The position numbers were made by a program, and so were the translations under genes. From Anaerolineae bacterium (lineage in GTDB: Bacteria > Chloroflexota > Anaerolineae > Promineifilales > Promineifilaceae): a stretch of 64,000 nt of DNA. Each line of letters begins with the position of its first letter. Position 1 is the first letter of the stretch. This document shows positions 7,701-16,682 of the stretch, piece by piece. The notes beneath the pieces were generated by a model, which worked only from the letters and a program-made list of their open reading frames with translations, ran no database searches and was not told the origin of the DNA. Location: NCBI GenBank assembly GCA_020848035.1, contig JADLAX010000095.1, positions 1 through 64,000 on the forward strand, in the 5' to 3' direction.

Positions 7701-9798
7701 GCTGGAAAACCGCTACAACTTCACCAACGCCTCACCCGACTTTCTCATCTATTTAGCCAGCCAGGCCCGCCAGCAAGATGATTCGCTGTTGAGCAGCCTG
7801 GCCGACGGCCTCTTTTTGCTGGCCGACCGGCCGCACGTCGGGCTGCCTATCATCAACGGGGCGCTGCGCGATGCCCCCAGCCATCGCCCTACCTGGCAGC
7901 AGCTGGAGCGCTGGCAAAAGATTTTTGAAACGGGCCAGGCGCTGCTGGAAGCGCCCACCATCACCGACCTGACGCTGCTGCGGCCGCAGCTGGTGCACCT
8001 GCTGGAGCTGCTGGAACGCCAGGACATGTGGTCGCCGGTGCTGAATACCCTGCTGCCCATCCTCACCAACCTGCGCGACAGCGAACGGGTTGACCTGCCC
8101 GAGGACCGGCTGGTGTATCTGAATGAAGCGGCGCACCTGCTGAGCGATCTACAAGAAACGCTGCCCGAGTTTTCGGTGCGCGTGGAGAAGACGCTGGTGG
8201 AAGCGCTCGTGCGGCGCTGGTCTGGGCTGGTGAGCGCCGCCAGCGAGGAGCTGCGCGGCCAGGCAAACCTGGTGGTGCAGCTGAAGACGCGGCGTATTGT
8301 GCCCAGTGAACAGACAGAAGTGACGCTGGTGTTGCATAACAACGGCCGTTCCCCCGCCGAAAACGTCATTGCTACCCTCAACGAAGACCCTGGCTACGTG
8401 GTAAAAAGCGAACCGCAGCACATCCCCCTGCTGCCGCCCGGACGCAGCCGCACCATCACCTTCCAGCTGGAGCCGCAGGTCACCGACCGCTTCCGCCTGG
8501 GCATCACCGTCACCTACGACGACCGCACCCAGCGCAACCGGCAGGTGGCCTTTGGCGACATGGTCAATCTGCTGCTGCCCACCCGCGACTTCAACCCGAT
8601 CTTCAACCCGTACCTGCCAGGCACCCCCCTGCGCAGCAACAGCCGCCTCTTTTACGGCCGTGAGCAGCTCTTCAGCTTTATTGCCGACAACGCAGGCGGC
8701 TGGTCCCAGCGCAACGTGCTCATCCTGATCGGCCAGCGGCGCACCGGCAAAACCTCCACCCTGCTGCGCCTGGGCCAGCATTTGCCCGACGATTTGCTGC
8801 CGGTGTACATCGACTGCCAGTCACTGGGCGTCAGCCCCGGCATGGGCGCGCTGTTCCACGACCTGGCCTGGCTCATCTCGGACGCGCTGAGCCTGCGCGA
8901 CATTGACATCGCCGTGCCGCCGCCAGAGGTGTGGCAGGTCGATCCGACGGGTGAATTCCAGCGCCGCTTTATCCCGGCCGTAAAGGCGCTGCTGCCCCCC
9001 GGCACCACCCTCCTGCTGGTGTTCGACGAGTTTGAAGCGTTTGAAAACCTCGTGGAAGACGGCATCTTACCACCGACGTTTTTCAGCTTTATGCGCCATT
9101 TGATGCAGCACAGCGAGGGGTTGAGCTTTATTTTTGTGGGCACACGCCGTTTGGAGGAGATGAGCGCCGATTACTGGTCGGTGCTGTTTAACATTGCCCT
9201 GTACGAGCGCATCACCTATTTGCCGGAGGAAGCGGCCGTTCGCCTCATCACCGAACCCGTCGCCCCCGATTTGATTTACGACGACCTGGCCATCGACAAA
9301 ATTTTGCGCGTGACGGCGGGGCACCCGTACTTTGTCCAGCTGGTGTGTTACGCCCTGGTGAAGCGGGCCAACGCGGAGCGCACCGGCTACGTCACCATTT
9401 CCGACGTGAACGCCACGCTGGACGAGATGTTGAGCCTGGGTGAGGTCCATTTTGCCTACCTGTGGCAGCGTTCATCTCATGCCGAGCGGGTGGTGTTAAC
9501 GGCCGTTGCCCACATGACCCACGACGAAACCGCCTTCCACCCGGAAGACATCATGGAATTCCTGGAGCCCTTTGGCATTCAGCTGGCCCCGACGGACATT
9601 ACGGCCGCACTCAACATGTTGGTCGAACGGGAAATCATGCGCGAGGTAACTGACGGGGCCAACACGCTCTACGAGCTCAAAATTGGCCTGGTCGGCCTGT
9701 GGACGGCGCAGCACAAAAGTGTGAGCAAACTGTACGCGGCGGGGGCAAATGGAACGGCCGTTGCCAGCAAACCCCAGCTCCCTGCCCGCCGTTCCTGA
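4750..9798 (+). CDS. Transmembrane receptor: extracellular FG-GAP propeller, one TM, intracellular AAA/STAND ATPase
   Basis: The 1682-residue protein has a signal sequence (about 18-43). A long extracellular region follows with repeated Ca-binding loops of the FG-GAP/integrin type (DINRDGVDE, DHDGDGRNE, DLNGDGQAE, DINKDGRYE, DFNNDGEDE). Next come an Ig-like segment (about 840-920) and one membrane helix (about 940-960). The intracellular part has a helical region, a CARDB-like segment (about 1175-1270), and an ATPase with Walker A GQRRTGKTS (about 1328) and Walker B LLLVFDEFE (about 1424). The layout resembles a receptor: outside propeller, inside nucleotide switch. The ATPase resembles that of the upstream winged-helix protein. 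The ligand and output are unknown, and the whole architecture is new to me. Confidence 0.75.
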   Translation: MTRGNAQLAGLLQNGRFHRWPLLVFLLILFILSPNAAQPAAAQDQIQAYWRHSASRRISHVITHDINRDGVDEFVIAAENGRVDLLSSVGNLQWSYPAGDVIQAINVLNINDNSEEEIVLVSHHQLTILGSGGELLWSVTLAPITPPQPLLAFSSSTAGQEWVNQYNLEVRQIEPFDHDGDGRNELLVLYSNGQLQLFDATGKVIWTDTKSSTALQNTRAMMQIADLNGDGQAEIALGFFNPTLRFSQLRLIDGNQADIWEQPQPISDVISALITLPFGPDGALYLAAGSEGGQIHLIDYARQRVWWPRTLNKPITALTAGEFRGEPLLLAGTEVGVVVAYRANGSRLWTRRLVPEANRPIVALTTAQPPNDENEPLVAVILGPDEGSNSANDVLLLGPTNRLLTTYERVDANGLTSLLDINKDGRYELLLARFATVELLGLGVGTSEIAPEWSYSLDSEPGAILVVDFNNDGEDELVVGAKDGRLHYLNQQNSVDWLVSPGGNITHLALLQTETGDQQIVVIRNSTTIGPDNQERQQGWIDVRDVDGEQLWERPFDANITSLLVQDINERGDPEIIVGTRTGEVYAFTTNETELWNRNLRPEGGLGQPVTQLLLIDNLDTEQPVLVAASGNRLVSIRTRALFAPTTLATYPTPIQGVFTLAQPGLELATRLLVFTEQQASGLTWRGIQMPAWPVRLQGTPLTSIRADDVIEEAFEESTAEAFLVATDEAELMRLRVEDSTPKAMWWLLGLNNVTSLYWGDLTGDVLPEIVVGNSEGSEGRIWLYSYLAEYIDEIPLSSGVFALTVVRRDDRQNADLIAVTENGVIQLFRAKENRPPLLTNPQVEGEYNFSVSVTDVEGDEVTVRLEIFNPSNGRWESQGTEIIANGNERRLWSVPNPPTTANTVLYRFHYDDGAYEGTLIPQARVITPPSSGLLRPSSTSLTVIGLLIAAGTFLLVRQTQLPAARARRFYRQLKLQPELSLVLLENRYNFTNASPDFLIYLASQARQQDDSLLSSLADGLFLLADRPHVGLPIINGALRDAPSHRPTWQQLERWQKIFETGQALLEAPTITDLTLLRPQLVHLLELLERQDMWSPVLNTLLPILTNLRDSERVDLPEDRLVYLNEAAHLLSDLQETLPEFSVRVEKTLVEALVRRWSGLVSAASEELRGQANLVVQLKTRRIVPSEQTEVTLVLHNNGRSPAENVIATLNEDPGYVVKSEPQHIPLLPPGRSRTITFQLEPQVTDRFRLGITVTYDDRTQRNRQVAFGDMVNLLLPTRDFNPIFNPYLPGTPLRSNSRLFYGREQLFSFIADNAGGWSQRNVLILIGQRRTGKTSTLLRLGQHLPDDLLPVYIDCQSLGVSPGMGALFHDLAWLISDALSLRDIDIAVPPPEVWQVDPTGEFQRRFIPAVKALLPPGTTLLLVFDEFEAFENLVEDGILPPTFFSFMRHLMQHSEGLSFIFVGTRRLEEMSADYWSVLFNIALYERITYLPEEAAVRLITEPVAPDLIYDDLAIDKILRVTAGHPYFVQLVCYALVKRANAERTGYVTISDVNATLDEMLSLGEVHFAYLWQRSSHAERVVLTAVAHMTHDETAFHPEDIMEFLEPFGIQLAPTDITAALNMLVEREIMREVTDGANTLYELKIGLVGLWTAQHKSVSKLYAAGANGTAVASKPQLPARRS

Positions 9799-9858
9799 GG
9801 GTAATCCGTTATCAGTAATTGGTAATCGGTAATTGGTTTGACCACCGTTCACCGTTCC
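9797..9858. repeat. Tandem repeat (ggtaatcggtaatt type)
   Basis: Short units of ggtaat and accgttc lie between the convergent receptor ATPase and SixA genes. They resemble the array at 4675-4745. Confidence 0.6.
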
Positions 9859-10346
9859 GGTAAATCCCCCGGCTGCCAGTGGTGTCGCAAACGGCCGTCA
9901 CCAAACAATGTCAGCTCCCCCCACGATTCAATCGGCAGTTCAACCACGGCCACGTTGGCCGTCGTCAGCGGGCGCTGCACGTCGGTAAGCACAAACACCA
10001 GCTCCTCCAGCCCCGGATTATGCCCCACCACCATGACCCGCTCGTAGCTGTCGGGCACCTCGTTGAGCACTTCAATGTAATCCGGCGGTCCGGCCAGGTA
10101 CAGTTTCCGCTCGGTGCGCAGTTCCCCGGCAAAATCGCACGCCTGGGCCACCAATTCAGCCGTGGTGCGCGCCCGTACGGCCGTTGAGCTGATGATCAGT
10201 TCCGGCACCAGCTTTTGCAACCTGAGCCACGCCCCCATGCGCGGCGCATCATACTGGCCCCGGTCGTTCAGCGGCCGGTCATGGTCAGACAGTCGGCTGT
10301 TACCCCAATCAGATTTGGCGTGGCGCAAAATGAGCAGGGTTTTCAT
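9849..10346 (-). CDS. sixA: SixA-like phosphohistidine phosphatase
   Basis: The 165-residue protein opens with LLILRHAKSDW, the RHG-type catalytic motif of the histidine phosphatase superfamily in its SixA form (RHAKS). HDRPLNDRG follows, and a second catalytic His lies in VMVVGHNPGLEEL. Length and motifs fit SixA, which removes phosphate from phosphohistidine in signalling proteins. A GGAGGT ribosome-binding site precedes the ATG. It is convergent with the receptor ATPase gene, and no histidine-phosphotransfer protein is adjacent, so the substrate is unknown. Confidence 0.85.
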   Translation of the reverse strand: MKTLLILRHAKSDWGNSRLSDHDRPLNDRGQYDAPRMGAWLRLQKLVPELIISSTAVRARTTAELVAQACDFAGELRTERKLYLAGPPDYIEVLNEVPDSYERVMVVGHNPGLEELVFVLTDVQRPLTTANVAVVELPIESWGELTLFGDGRLRHHWQPGDLPER

Positions 10347-10506
10347 GGCGATACCTCCGGGTTCAAAGGGTATTGAGTCATTGAGTCATTGGGTAATTTT
10401 GTTGGGCAATTCTAACAGTAAACTGGTTCCTGGTGTAACGTTCGGCCGTTTTTGCCATCTAAAAAAGTATCAACAGACCGAATGGTCCTGTGAATTGGAG
10501 CAAACC

Positions 10507-10995
10507 ATGCAGGCATTTAAGCGACGAATTTACGGCAGTTTGGGCGAAATGATGGCCGATTTACTCTGGCCGATGCAGCACCGGGCGCAGCTGCGGCAGG
10601 CGATGCGCAGCGGCTTAGTGTCGCCCCAGTTTCGCGAGCGGCTGATGATGGCGGTAACGGCCGTAAACGAATGCCGCTACTGTGCCCATTTCCACGCCCG
10701 CGAGAGCGAGCGCGTGGGGCTGGATACCCACGAAATTCGCGAGCTGCTGGCCGGGGACCTGGCCCACGCCCCGGAGGAAGAGCTGCCCGCCCTGCTTTAT
10801 GCCCAACACTACGCCGAGCAAAACGGCCGTCCTGACCCCGTCACCCGCCAATCGCTCAAAACCACCTACGGCCCCGCCCGCGCCGACGCCATCGAAACCG
10901 TCCTGCGCCTGATTCGCATGGGCAACCTGCTGGGCAATTCGACCGATTGGCTGCTGTTTAAACTATCGTTTGGGCAGTTAGGCGGAAATAGGTAA
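10507..10995 (+). CDS. AhpD/carboxymuconolactone decarboxylase-like protein
   Basis: The start at 10507 follows a GGAG site; a longer frame upstream runs antisense through sixA and is rejected. The 162-residue helical protein holds NECRYCAHFHARES (about 54-67), the CxxC-plus-His signature of AhpD-like proteins, which reduce thiols or peroxides. The family is broad, so the exact substrate cannot be named. It appears to stand alone, with hairpin DNA following. Confidence 0.75.
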   Translation: MQAFKRRIYGSLGEMMADLLWPMQHRAQLRQAMRSGLVSPQFRERLMMAVTAVNECRYCAHFHARESERVGLDTHEIRELLAGDLAHAPEEELPALLYAQHYAEQNGRPDPVTRQSLKTTYGPARADAIETVLRLIRMGNLLGNSTDWLLFKLSFGQLGGNR

Positions 10996-11024
10996 AAAGA
11001 TGTAAGCGTTCAGCTCTCCCCGCC

Positions 11025-11116
11025 GTAAGAGCATCGCCTCGGCGCTTCGCGCCTGGCGATGCCGTTGATAAAGGGGTTTTTTTCCCCCGCACGGGGCGCG
11101 AAGCGCCCTCATGCGG
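11025..11116. repeat. Pair of GC-rich hairpins (REP-like)
   Basis: One hairpin has arms gcatcgcc (11031-11038) and ggcgatgc (11055-11062). A second, nested one has outer arms cccgca and tgcggg around gggcgc-gaa-gcgccc (about 11085-11116). They lie between convergent genes, where they may terminate transcription from both sides. Confidence 0.6.
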
Positions 11117-11185
11117 GAACCAACTGGACGGTTACAAAAAGAGTGGTCCAATCTTGAAGAGTGGACCACTTTGCTTCATCTACGA

Positions 11186-13252
11186 TTAGGGGGCGATGCG
11201 GAAGAGGCCGCCGCCCAGGCCGCTGTCGCCCAGGGCAAACCAGACCGTGTTTTCGCTGTCCACCATCACCGCCCGCAGGCTGGTCATGGGGAACTCTGTG
11301 TCGGGGCGGAAGTTCCAGCTGCTGCCATCGTAGTGGAAGTAGCCGCCGGGCTGCCCGTTGGCAAACGAAACGACGTGAATCTGGTCATCGGGCGTCACAA
11401 AGATGTCGGCTACGGAGCCGGTAACGTCGGGTACGGCCGTTACCGTGCCATCCTGGTAGGTCGCTAGGCCGCGAGTGGTGCCCAGCAGCAGCGTGCCGTC
11501 AGACAGATTGGCCAGGGCGGCAATGTTGGCCGCAGGCAAATTGACGTAGGTTTCGTCCAACACCTGCGTCCAGCTGCTGCCATCGAGCGTGGCCAGGCCG
11601 TTGACCGTGGCGGCATACACCACCCCAGCCACCACCCGCACATCACGAATGTTGCCCAACGTCCAGCCCTCGGCTTCACCAACGGCCGTTATCGTGTCGC
11701 CATCAATCACCGAGTAGCCGCTGGAGCCAACCGCATAAATCACCCCCGCGTCGTCGATGGCAATACGGTTGTAAGAGGTGTCCAACAGACCGTCGTCGGT
11801 ATCCCAGGTTAGCAGCTGTGCGCCGGTAAACTGGGAAACGCTCCGGCCAGAGACCAGCCACAGAGTGCCATCCGCCGCTTCGATCACATCTTCAGGGTAC
11901 ATATTGGGCAGCGGTGCCCAGGCAGCGGCCGTCACATCGGTGCTGAAGAGCCCTTCGCCATAGGCGTAGACGGTGCCATCGCTGGTTTGCAGCAGGCCAT
12001 CGAAGAAGTTGCTCGGTGCCTCGTTTTCCAGGGCGAAGCGCGTCCAAGTGGTACCATCGAAGTAGGCCACACCCTCGTTGTAGCTGTGGACCAGGATACG
12101 GCCGTCGCTCAGCACCTCTAACCGACCCAGGCTGCTAAAAGCCGGGAAGCCCAGATCGTCTTCCAGGTCCAGCTGCTCGATGCAGGTGAGGGTCGCCGGG
12201 TCAAAGTGGCACAATTTAGAGGTAAAGCCTAGCCAGAGCGTGCCGTCAGCGGCCGTTTCCACGTGGTCCGGGCCAAAAAAGTCAATCACGTTGGGATGGG
12301 TGTCTCTGTCTAGCAGGGTGTAGGTGCCGTTGTCCCACTTCAGCAAACCGGCGCTAACGGCCAGCCAGTAAACGCCGCTGCCGTCCACGGCAATGTCCGA
12401 TACGTCGTCATCGGGGAAGCCGTTGGCTTCGTTCCACGTCTCCACGGTGCCGTCCAGGCCAATCCGCGAGATGCCGCTAAAGCCGGTGGGCGCCCAGATG
12501 TCGTCGCCCAGGACGATGATTTGCTCCACGGCAAACCAGGCCAGGCCGTCATCGTCTTCGGTGTAGTTGGTGATGGTTTTGGCAGCCAGATCAAGGACGG
12601 TCACATCTTCGTGCTGCATGATCAGACGGCCGTTCACCGCATCGCAGCGCATTTCGTGAATGGCGTCGGTGTCGCTAAAGCCAATCGTTTCACCCGATTC
12701 CCAGCTGTCGCTGGCGGCGTTGTACACCACCAGCCCTTCACGATTGCCCACAATCAGCCGCTCCGCACCGCCGATGGGGCACACCTCCAGGGCAAAGGTG
12801 CCGATGTTGGGCAGGCCGTCGAGCGTGGTGTATTTACGCGCCTCGCCGCTGGCCAGGTCATAGCGCACCAGGCCGCCGGTGCTGGCCGCCCAGAGGGTGT
12901 TGTCTAACACGGCCACATCGCGCACCACGTTGCCATTGCTGTAGACGTATTCCCCAGCTTCAACCAGGCGCACGGGCGGTACGGCCGTTGGCTCGACGGT
13001 CGGTTCGGGCACGGCGGTGGGGGGAACGGCCGTAGGCGCAACGTCCTCCGCAGCATCTTCTGGTTCTTCGGTTGCTGGCTGCACGCGGGTCGGCGCGGGT
13101 TCGACCCGGGGTTCGTCGGTTGGCTCATCGTTGCCGCCACACGCAGCGAGGGAGAGGATGAGGACGGCCGTTAACAGCAGCCACAACCCAAAATAACGCC
13201 GCTTTCTAGACGGCATTCGATCATTTGAGGAAACTACCGGGTGATTTTTCAA
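11186..13252 (-). CDS. Lipoprotein with two-component-regulator-type beta-propeller
   Basis: The 688-residue protein has a lipoprotein signal ending in LSLAAC, so Cys would be lipidated. A Pro/Thr/Glu-rich linker (about residues 42-95) is followed by repeats such as DGTLWLGF, DGTVYAYGE, DGTLWLVSG and DGTLLLGTTRGLATY, typical of Reg_prop propeller blades. In hybrid sensor kinases such a propeller binds extracellular ligands; here no kinase is attached. The frame opens with TTG at 13252 behind AAAGGAA, while an ATG at 13216 gives a cleaner signal peptide. It is one of five propeller proteins in the window. Its ligand is unknown. Confidence 0.75.
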   Translation of the reverse strand: MKNHPVVSSNDRMPSRKRRYFGLWLLLTAVLILSLAACGGNDEPTDEPRVEPAPTRVQPATEEPEDAAEDVAPTAVPPTAVPEPTVEPTAVPPVRLVEAGEYVYSNGNVVRDVAVLDNTLWAASTGGLVRYDLASGEARKYTTLDGLPNIGTFALEVCPIGGAERLIVGNREGLVVYNAASDSWESGETIGFSDTDAIHEMRCDAVNGRLIMQHEDVTVLDLAAKTITNYTEDDDGLAWFAVEQIIVLGDDIWAPTGFSGISRIGLDGTVETWNEANGFPDDDVSDIAVDGSGVYWLAVSAGLLKWDNGTYTLLDRDTHPNVIDFFGPDHVETAADGTLWLGFTSKLCHFDPATLTCIEQLDLEDDLGFPAFSSLGRLEVLSDGRILVHSYNEGVAYFDGTTWTRFALENEAPSNFFDGLLQTSDGTVYAYGEGLFSTDVTAAAWAPLPNMYPEDVIEAADGTLWLVSGRSVSQFTGAQLLTWDTDDGLLDTSYNRIAIDDAGVIYAVGSSGYSVIDGDTITAVGEAEGWTLGNIRDVRVVAGVVYAATVNGLATLDGSSWTQVLDETYVNLPAANIAALANLSDGTLLLGTTRGLATYQDGTVTAVPDVTGSVADIFVTPDDQIHVVSFANGQPGGYFHYDGSSWNFRPDTEFPMTSLRAVMVDSENTVWFALGDSGLGGGLFRIAP

Positions 13253-13433
13253 TGCTTGGGTTCCTTTTTACTCATGGATACGATTAAGATTCGTCCATAA
13301 TAAATATGGACCGATCACGAAACGATCCAAAAGCAAGAAGGCAGCATTGTCATACTGAGAGCCTGTACTGCGCCTACCGCAGCATCCCGCCCGCACGAGA
13401 ATTATAAATGCCTTGCTTGAGGTAAGGTCCTCG

Positions 13434-14213
13434 TTACTTCACCGTGCGGCGGAAAGCGCCCAGCGCTAAGCCCATACCCAGCACCGCAAAAGCGGTAATC
13501 ACCACAAAACAAAGCCACACCGGCAGGAACTCCGTCTCCCCCAAAATCGAATCGGCGCGCAGCAGCGACTGGCGCATCCCGGAAATGACGTAGGTGGTGG
13601 GGTTGATCAGCGCCGCGACGCGCATCCAGCCCGGCAGGGTAAACAGCGGGTAGAGGGCGTTGCTCAAAAAGAGCATCGGCAGGTTGAGGATAAAAATGAG
13701 GCTGTGGTACGCCCCCATGCTGTTGGTAGACGAGGCCAGCGCCAGGGCCACGCCGGAAAAACCCAGCCCGTAGCCAAAAATCAGCAAAAAGCCCAGAAGC
13801 CAGTGCAGCGGATTGCCGCTGAGGTTGGCCCCCATCAAAATGCCGATGACCAAAATTAACAGCGCTTGCAGCACCGAGCGGGTGATAATGGCCAGCGCAT
13901 TGCCCAACAGAATGCTCAGGCGCGGAATCGGGGCGACCAGGTACTCTTTCACAATGCCGCGCAGCCGCTCGTTGAGCCAGGTCGAGCCGCCGCCAATCGC
14001 CCCGTCGATGGCCGTGAGGGCAATGATGCCCGGCAGCATGTAGGTGATGTAGTCACTGCCGCCTTCGGGCAGCATCTCGCTGAACAGCCCACGCATGCCC
14101 ACGCCAAACAGCACCACCCACAGGATGGGCTGGATGAGAAACCCAAAAATCTCTTCGCCATGCACCAGAGATTTCTGCATATATTTTTGCCATAGTGTCA
14201 AAGATGCCTGCAT
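13434..14213 (-). CDS. ABC-2 type transporter permease (DrrB-like)
   Basis: The 259-residue protein has about six hydrophobic segments. The family-typical middle part reads MLPGIIALTAI, then LNERLRGIVKEYLVAPIPR, which is the ABC-2 permease signature of drug and antibiotic exporters such as DrrB. It lies 23 bp downstream of the ATPase gene at 14237 on the same strand, and together they would form a two-subunit exporter. The substrate is unknown. Confidence 0.85.
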   Translation of the reverse strand: MQASLTLWQKYMQKSLVHGEEIFGFLIQPILWVVLFGVGMRGLFSEMLPEGGSDYITYMLPGIIALTAIDGAIGGGSTWLNERLRGIVKEYLVAPIPRLSILLGNALAIITRSVLQALLILVIGILMGANLSGNPLHWLLGFLLIFGYGLGFSGVALALASSTNSMGAYHSLIFILNLPMLFLSNALYPLFTLPGWMRVAALINPTTYVISGMRQSLLRADSILGETEFLPVWLCFVVITAFAVLGMGLALGAFRRTVK

Positions 14214-14236
14214 CTTGCGCTTCCTTTGCTCACCAC

Positions 14237-15190
14237 CTATTCGTCGCGGAACTGGCGGCCGGTAACCTGCAAAAAAACATCGCCCAGGGACGGCTTGGCC
14301 ACAGAAATATCTTCGATGACAAAGCCGGTTTCCCCGGCCAGCTGCACCACTTCCACCAGCCGCTTGTTGCCCGAATCCACCCCGATGTGAATAAGGCCAT
14401 TGGCGCGAATCGCTTTTTCGACAAACGGCCGTTGCCCCACCACCTCTAAAAACCTCGCCTCATTGCCCTGGCCGTGAATGCGCAGCACGTCGGACCCCAG
14501 CTGCTCCACCAGCTGCTGCGGCGTGCCCTCGGTGATGATACGGCCGTTGTCAATAATGCCCACCCGGTCGGCCAGCTGCTCCGCTTCGTCCATGTAGTGC
14601 GTGGTCAGCAGCAGCGTCATGCCCCGCTCCGCCTTCAGATCGCGAATGTAGGCCCAGATGCCCGCCCGGTTTTGCGGGTCCAGCCCCAGCGTCGGCTCAT
14701 CGAGAAAGAGGATTTCCGGCTCGGTCATCAGGCCGCGGGCCAGCTCCAGGCGACGCTTCATGCCGCCAGAGTAGGTATTGACGCGCCGGTCGGCGGCCGC
14801 CTCCAGCTCCACCAGGGCCAGCAGGTCCCGGCTTTTTTTGTCGCAAGCGGCTTTACTGAGGCCATACAAACGGCCGTGATACAGCAGCGTCTGCCGCCCG
14901 GTTAAATCCACATCCAGCACCGTCTCCTGAAACGTCACGCCGATGCGGCGGCGCACCTCACCCGGCTGGCGCACCACGTCAAACCCGGCCACCTGGGCCG
15001 TGCCCTCGGTCGGTTTGGCCAGCGTGGTGAGAATAGAAATGGTGGTGGTTTTGCCCGCGCCGTTGGGGCCGAGCAGGGCGTAAATCGTGTTGGCGGGTAC
15101 GGCTAAATCAACCCCCGCCAGGGCCAGAACGTCGCCGTCGTAGCGTTTGGTCAGGCCCTGGGTCAAAATCGCGTGTTTGCTTGCTTCCAT
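14237..15190 (-). CDS. ABC transporter ATP-binding protein (DrrA-like)
   Basis: The 317-residue protein starts at the ATG at 15190; the frame continues upstream only through repeat DNA. It has Walker A LLGPNGAGKTTT, signature YSGGMKRRLELA, Walker B EILFLDEPTLGLD and a switch His in TTHYMDEAEQLADR. A C-terminal domain of about 80 residues follows, as in DrrA-type drug-export ATPases. It pairs with the permease at 13434. Daunorubicin-type export is the family archetype, but the real substrate cannot be read here. Confidence 0.9.
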   Translation of the reverse strand: MEASKHAILTQGLTKRYDGDVLALAGVDLAVPANTIYALLGPNGAGKTTTISILTTLAKPTEGTAQVAGFDVVRQPGEVRRRIGVTFQETVLDVDLTGRQTLLYHGRLYGLSKAACDKKSRDLLALVELEAAADRRVNTYSGGMKRRLELARGLMTEPEILFLDEPTLGLDPQNRAGIWAYIRDLKAERGMTLLLTTHYMDEAEQLADRVGIIDNGRIITEGTPQQLVEQLGSDVLRIHGQGNEARFLEVVGQRPFVEKAIRANGLIHIGVDSGNKRLVEVVQLAGETGFVIEDISVAKPSLGDVFLQVTGRQFRDE

Positions 15191-15587
15191 GGTTCTCCCA
15201 CAAAAACGCAGCTGACTCACAGCTGCGTTACCAAGTTTCTCCCAATACTTTAACGCCGATTGGCCGTCGAGGCCACCCACTTGTAGACCGCAAATCAAAC
15301 GATCGCGTCGGGGCGGGACGGCGCGGTATGGTTTAGGGCAAAACAGGTAAACTTGTCTCCGCGCCGTCTCGCCCTGCCTGGCATGAACGGCCGTTTTGGG
15401 CGAGACAGGCGGGAGGCAAGACCCTTTGTCTGACCATGATCTTGGCCCGCCTGTCCCGCCCCTACAGAAAATGTGCCTGGATTGAAGGGTGGGCATTTCG
15501 TGCAGATGGGCCAATCTAAAAACCAAAGCGCCTGATCGTGCCGGGCATGATATGATTGGCGCAACAACTGGCACCAGGATAAAGCCC
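15191..15587. repeat. Intergenic region with inverted repeats between divergent genes
   Basis: A perfect 10-bp inverted repeat aacgcagctg...cagctgcgtt lies at 15205-15229. A long imperfect one near 15300-15480 pairs ggcgagacaggcggg with cccgcctgtcccgcc. One ACGGCCGT octamer lies at about 15387. I see no small gene. Confidence 0.6.
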
Positions 15588-16682
15588 ATGACCACAGAAC
15601 AGGTAATTACTCAAGTTGAACAGGTAACGCCGCAATGGCTAACGGCCGTTCTCCACCAATCACCCGCCCTCACCAACGGGCAGGTGGTCGCGGTTGAACT
15701 GGCAGGGGGTCGCGGGAATTGGTCGCAAAACGGCCGTCTCCACCTCACCTACAGCCCCGACGCCCAGGGTGAATGCCCCACCCACCTCTTCCTCAAGCTG
15801 GTCAACACCGACACTGGCGATGGCGAATTTTTCCTGCCCGCCGAAGTGACCTACTACACCCGCGACTACCTCGACGTGCCGGACGCGCCGCTGGTGCGCT
15901 GCTACCACGCCGCCTACGACCCCGCCCAGCACCGCTACCACCTGCTGCTGGCCGATCTTTCCGCCACCCACCAGGCTGGGTACGACAAGGTGCCCACCCT
16001 GGCCCACGGCCAGGCACTGGCTGAGGCGCTGGCCAGCCTGCACGCCCGCTGGTGGGGTCCGGCCAGGTTGGGTGAGAGTGGCGCGGCCGTTCACGATGCC
16101 GCCCACCTTCAGCGTTTTGTGGCGATAGGCGCACCGGGCGTCCCCCACGTGCTGGAACAATTTGGCCGCAAGCTTGAATCACACTGGCCGGAGGAAATCG
16201 GCCGTGTTTTTGCCCAACTGCCGGGCAAATTGGCCGCCCGCGCCGCGGACCGCACCCACTTTACCTTGCTGCACGGCGACGCCAATCCGGGCAATATGCT
16301 GCTGCCCAAAGATGGGGGGGAACGGCCGCTTTACCTCATCGACCAGCAGCCGTTTGACTGGAGCATTACCACTTGGGCGGGCGTGTACGACCTGGCCTAC
16401 GTGATGGCCCTCTACTGGCCCACCGACCTGCGCCGCACGCTGGAACTCCCCGTTTTGCGCCATTACCAGCTTCAGCTGGCCGCGCGCGGCATAACCGGCT
16501 ACCCCTGGGCGCAGCTGCACGCCGACTACCGCCTCTGCGTGGCGCTGATGGTGCCGGTGGCCGTGGAGTACATGCGCGACGGCGGCGACCCTGCCTGGAA
16601 CGACTTCCGCTTCGGCCTGGTCCAGCGCACCCTCACCGCGTTTGATGATTTGCACTGTGGCGAATTACTCAAAACGCCATGA
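15588..16682 (+). CDS. Aminoglycoside phosphotransferase-like kinase
   Basis: The start at 15588 (MTTEQVITQ) is chosen because the frame further up is intergenic. The 364-residue protein has the APH/choline-kinase fold signature: catalytic loop LLHGDANPGNMLL (about 225-237) and metal-binding YLIDQQPFDW about 15 residues later, where Asp of IDQQ takes the DFG role. Such proteins phosphorylate small hydroxyl compounds, not necessarily antibiotics. Its stop overlaps the ATG of the next glycosyltransferase gene by four bases (ATGA), so the two are translationally coupled and probably act on one small molecule or glycolipid. Confidence 0.8.
   Translation: MTTEQVITQVEQVTPQWLTAVLHQSPALTNGQVVAVELAGGRGNWSQNGRLHLTYSPDAQGECPTHLFLKLVNTDTGDGEFFLPAEVTYYTRDYLDVPDAPLVRCYHAAYDPAQHRYHLLLADLSATHQAGYDKVPTLAHGQALAEALASLHARWWGPARLGESGAAVHDAAHLQRFVAIGAPGVPHVLEQFGRKLESHWPEEIGRVFAQLPGKLAARAADRTHFTLLHGDANPGNMLLPKDGGERPLYLIDQQPFDWSITTWAGVYDLAYVMALYWPTDLRRTLELPVLRHYQLQLAARGITGYPWAQLHADYRLCVALMVPVAVEYMRDGGDPAWNDFRFGLVQRTLTAFDDLHCGELLKTP

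Noticed and set aside
15588..16682. Aminoglycoside resistance gene
   Set aside because: The APH fold is shared by many small-molecule kinases, and coupling to a glycosyltransferase suggests another substrate.
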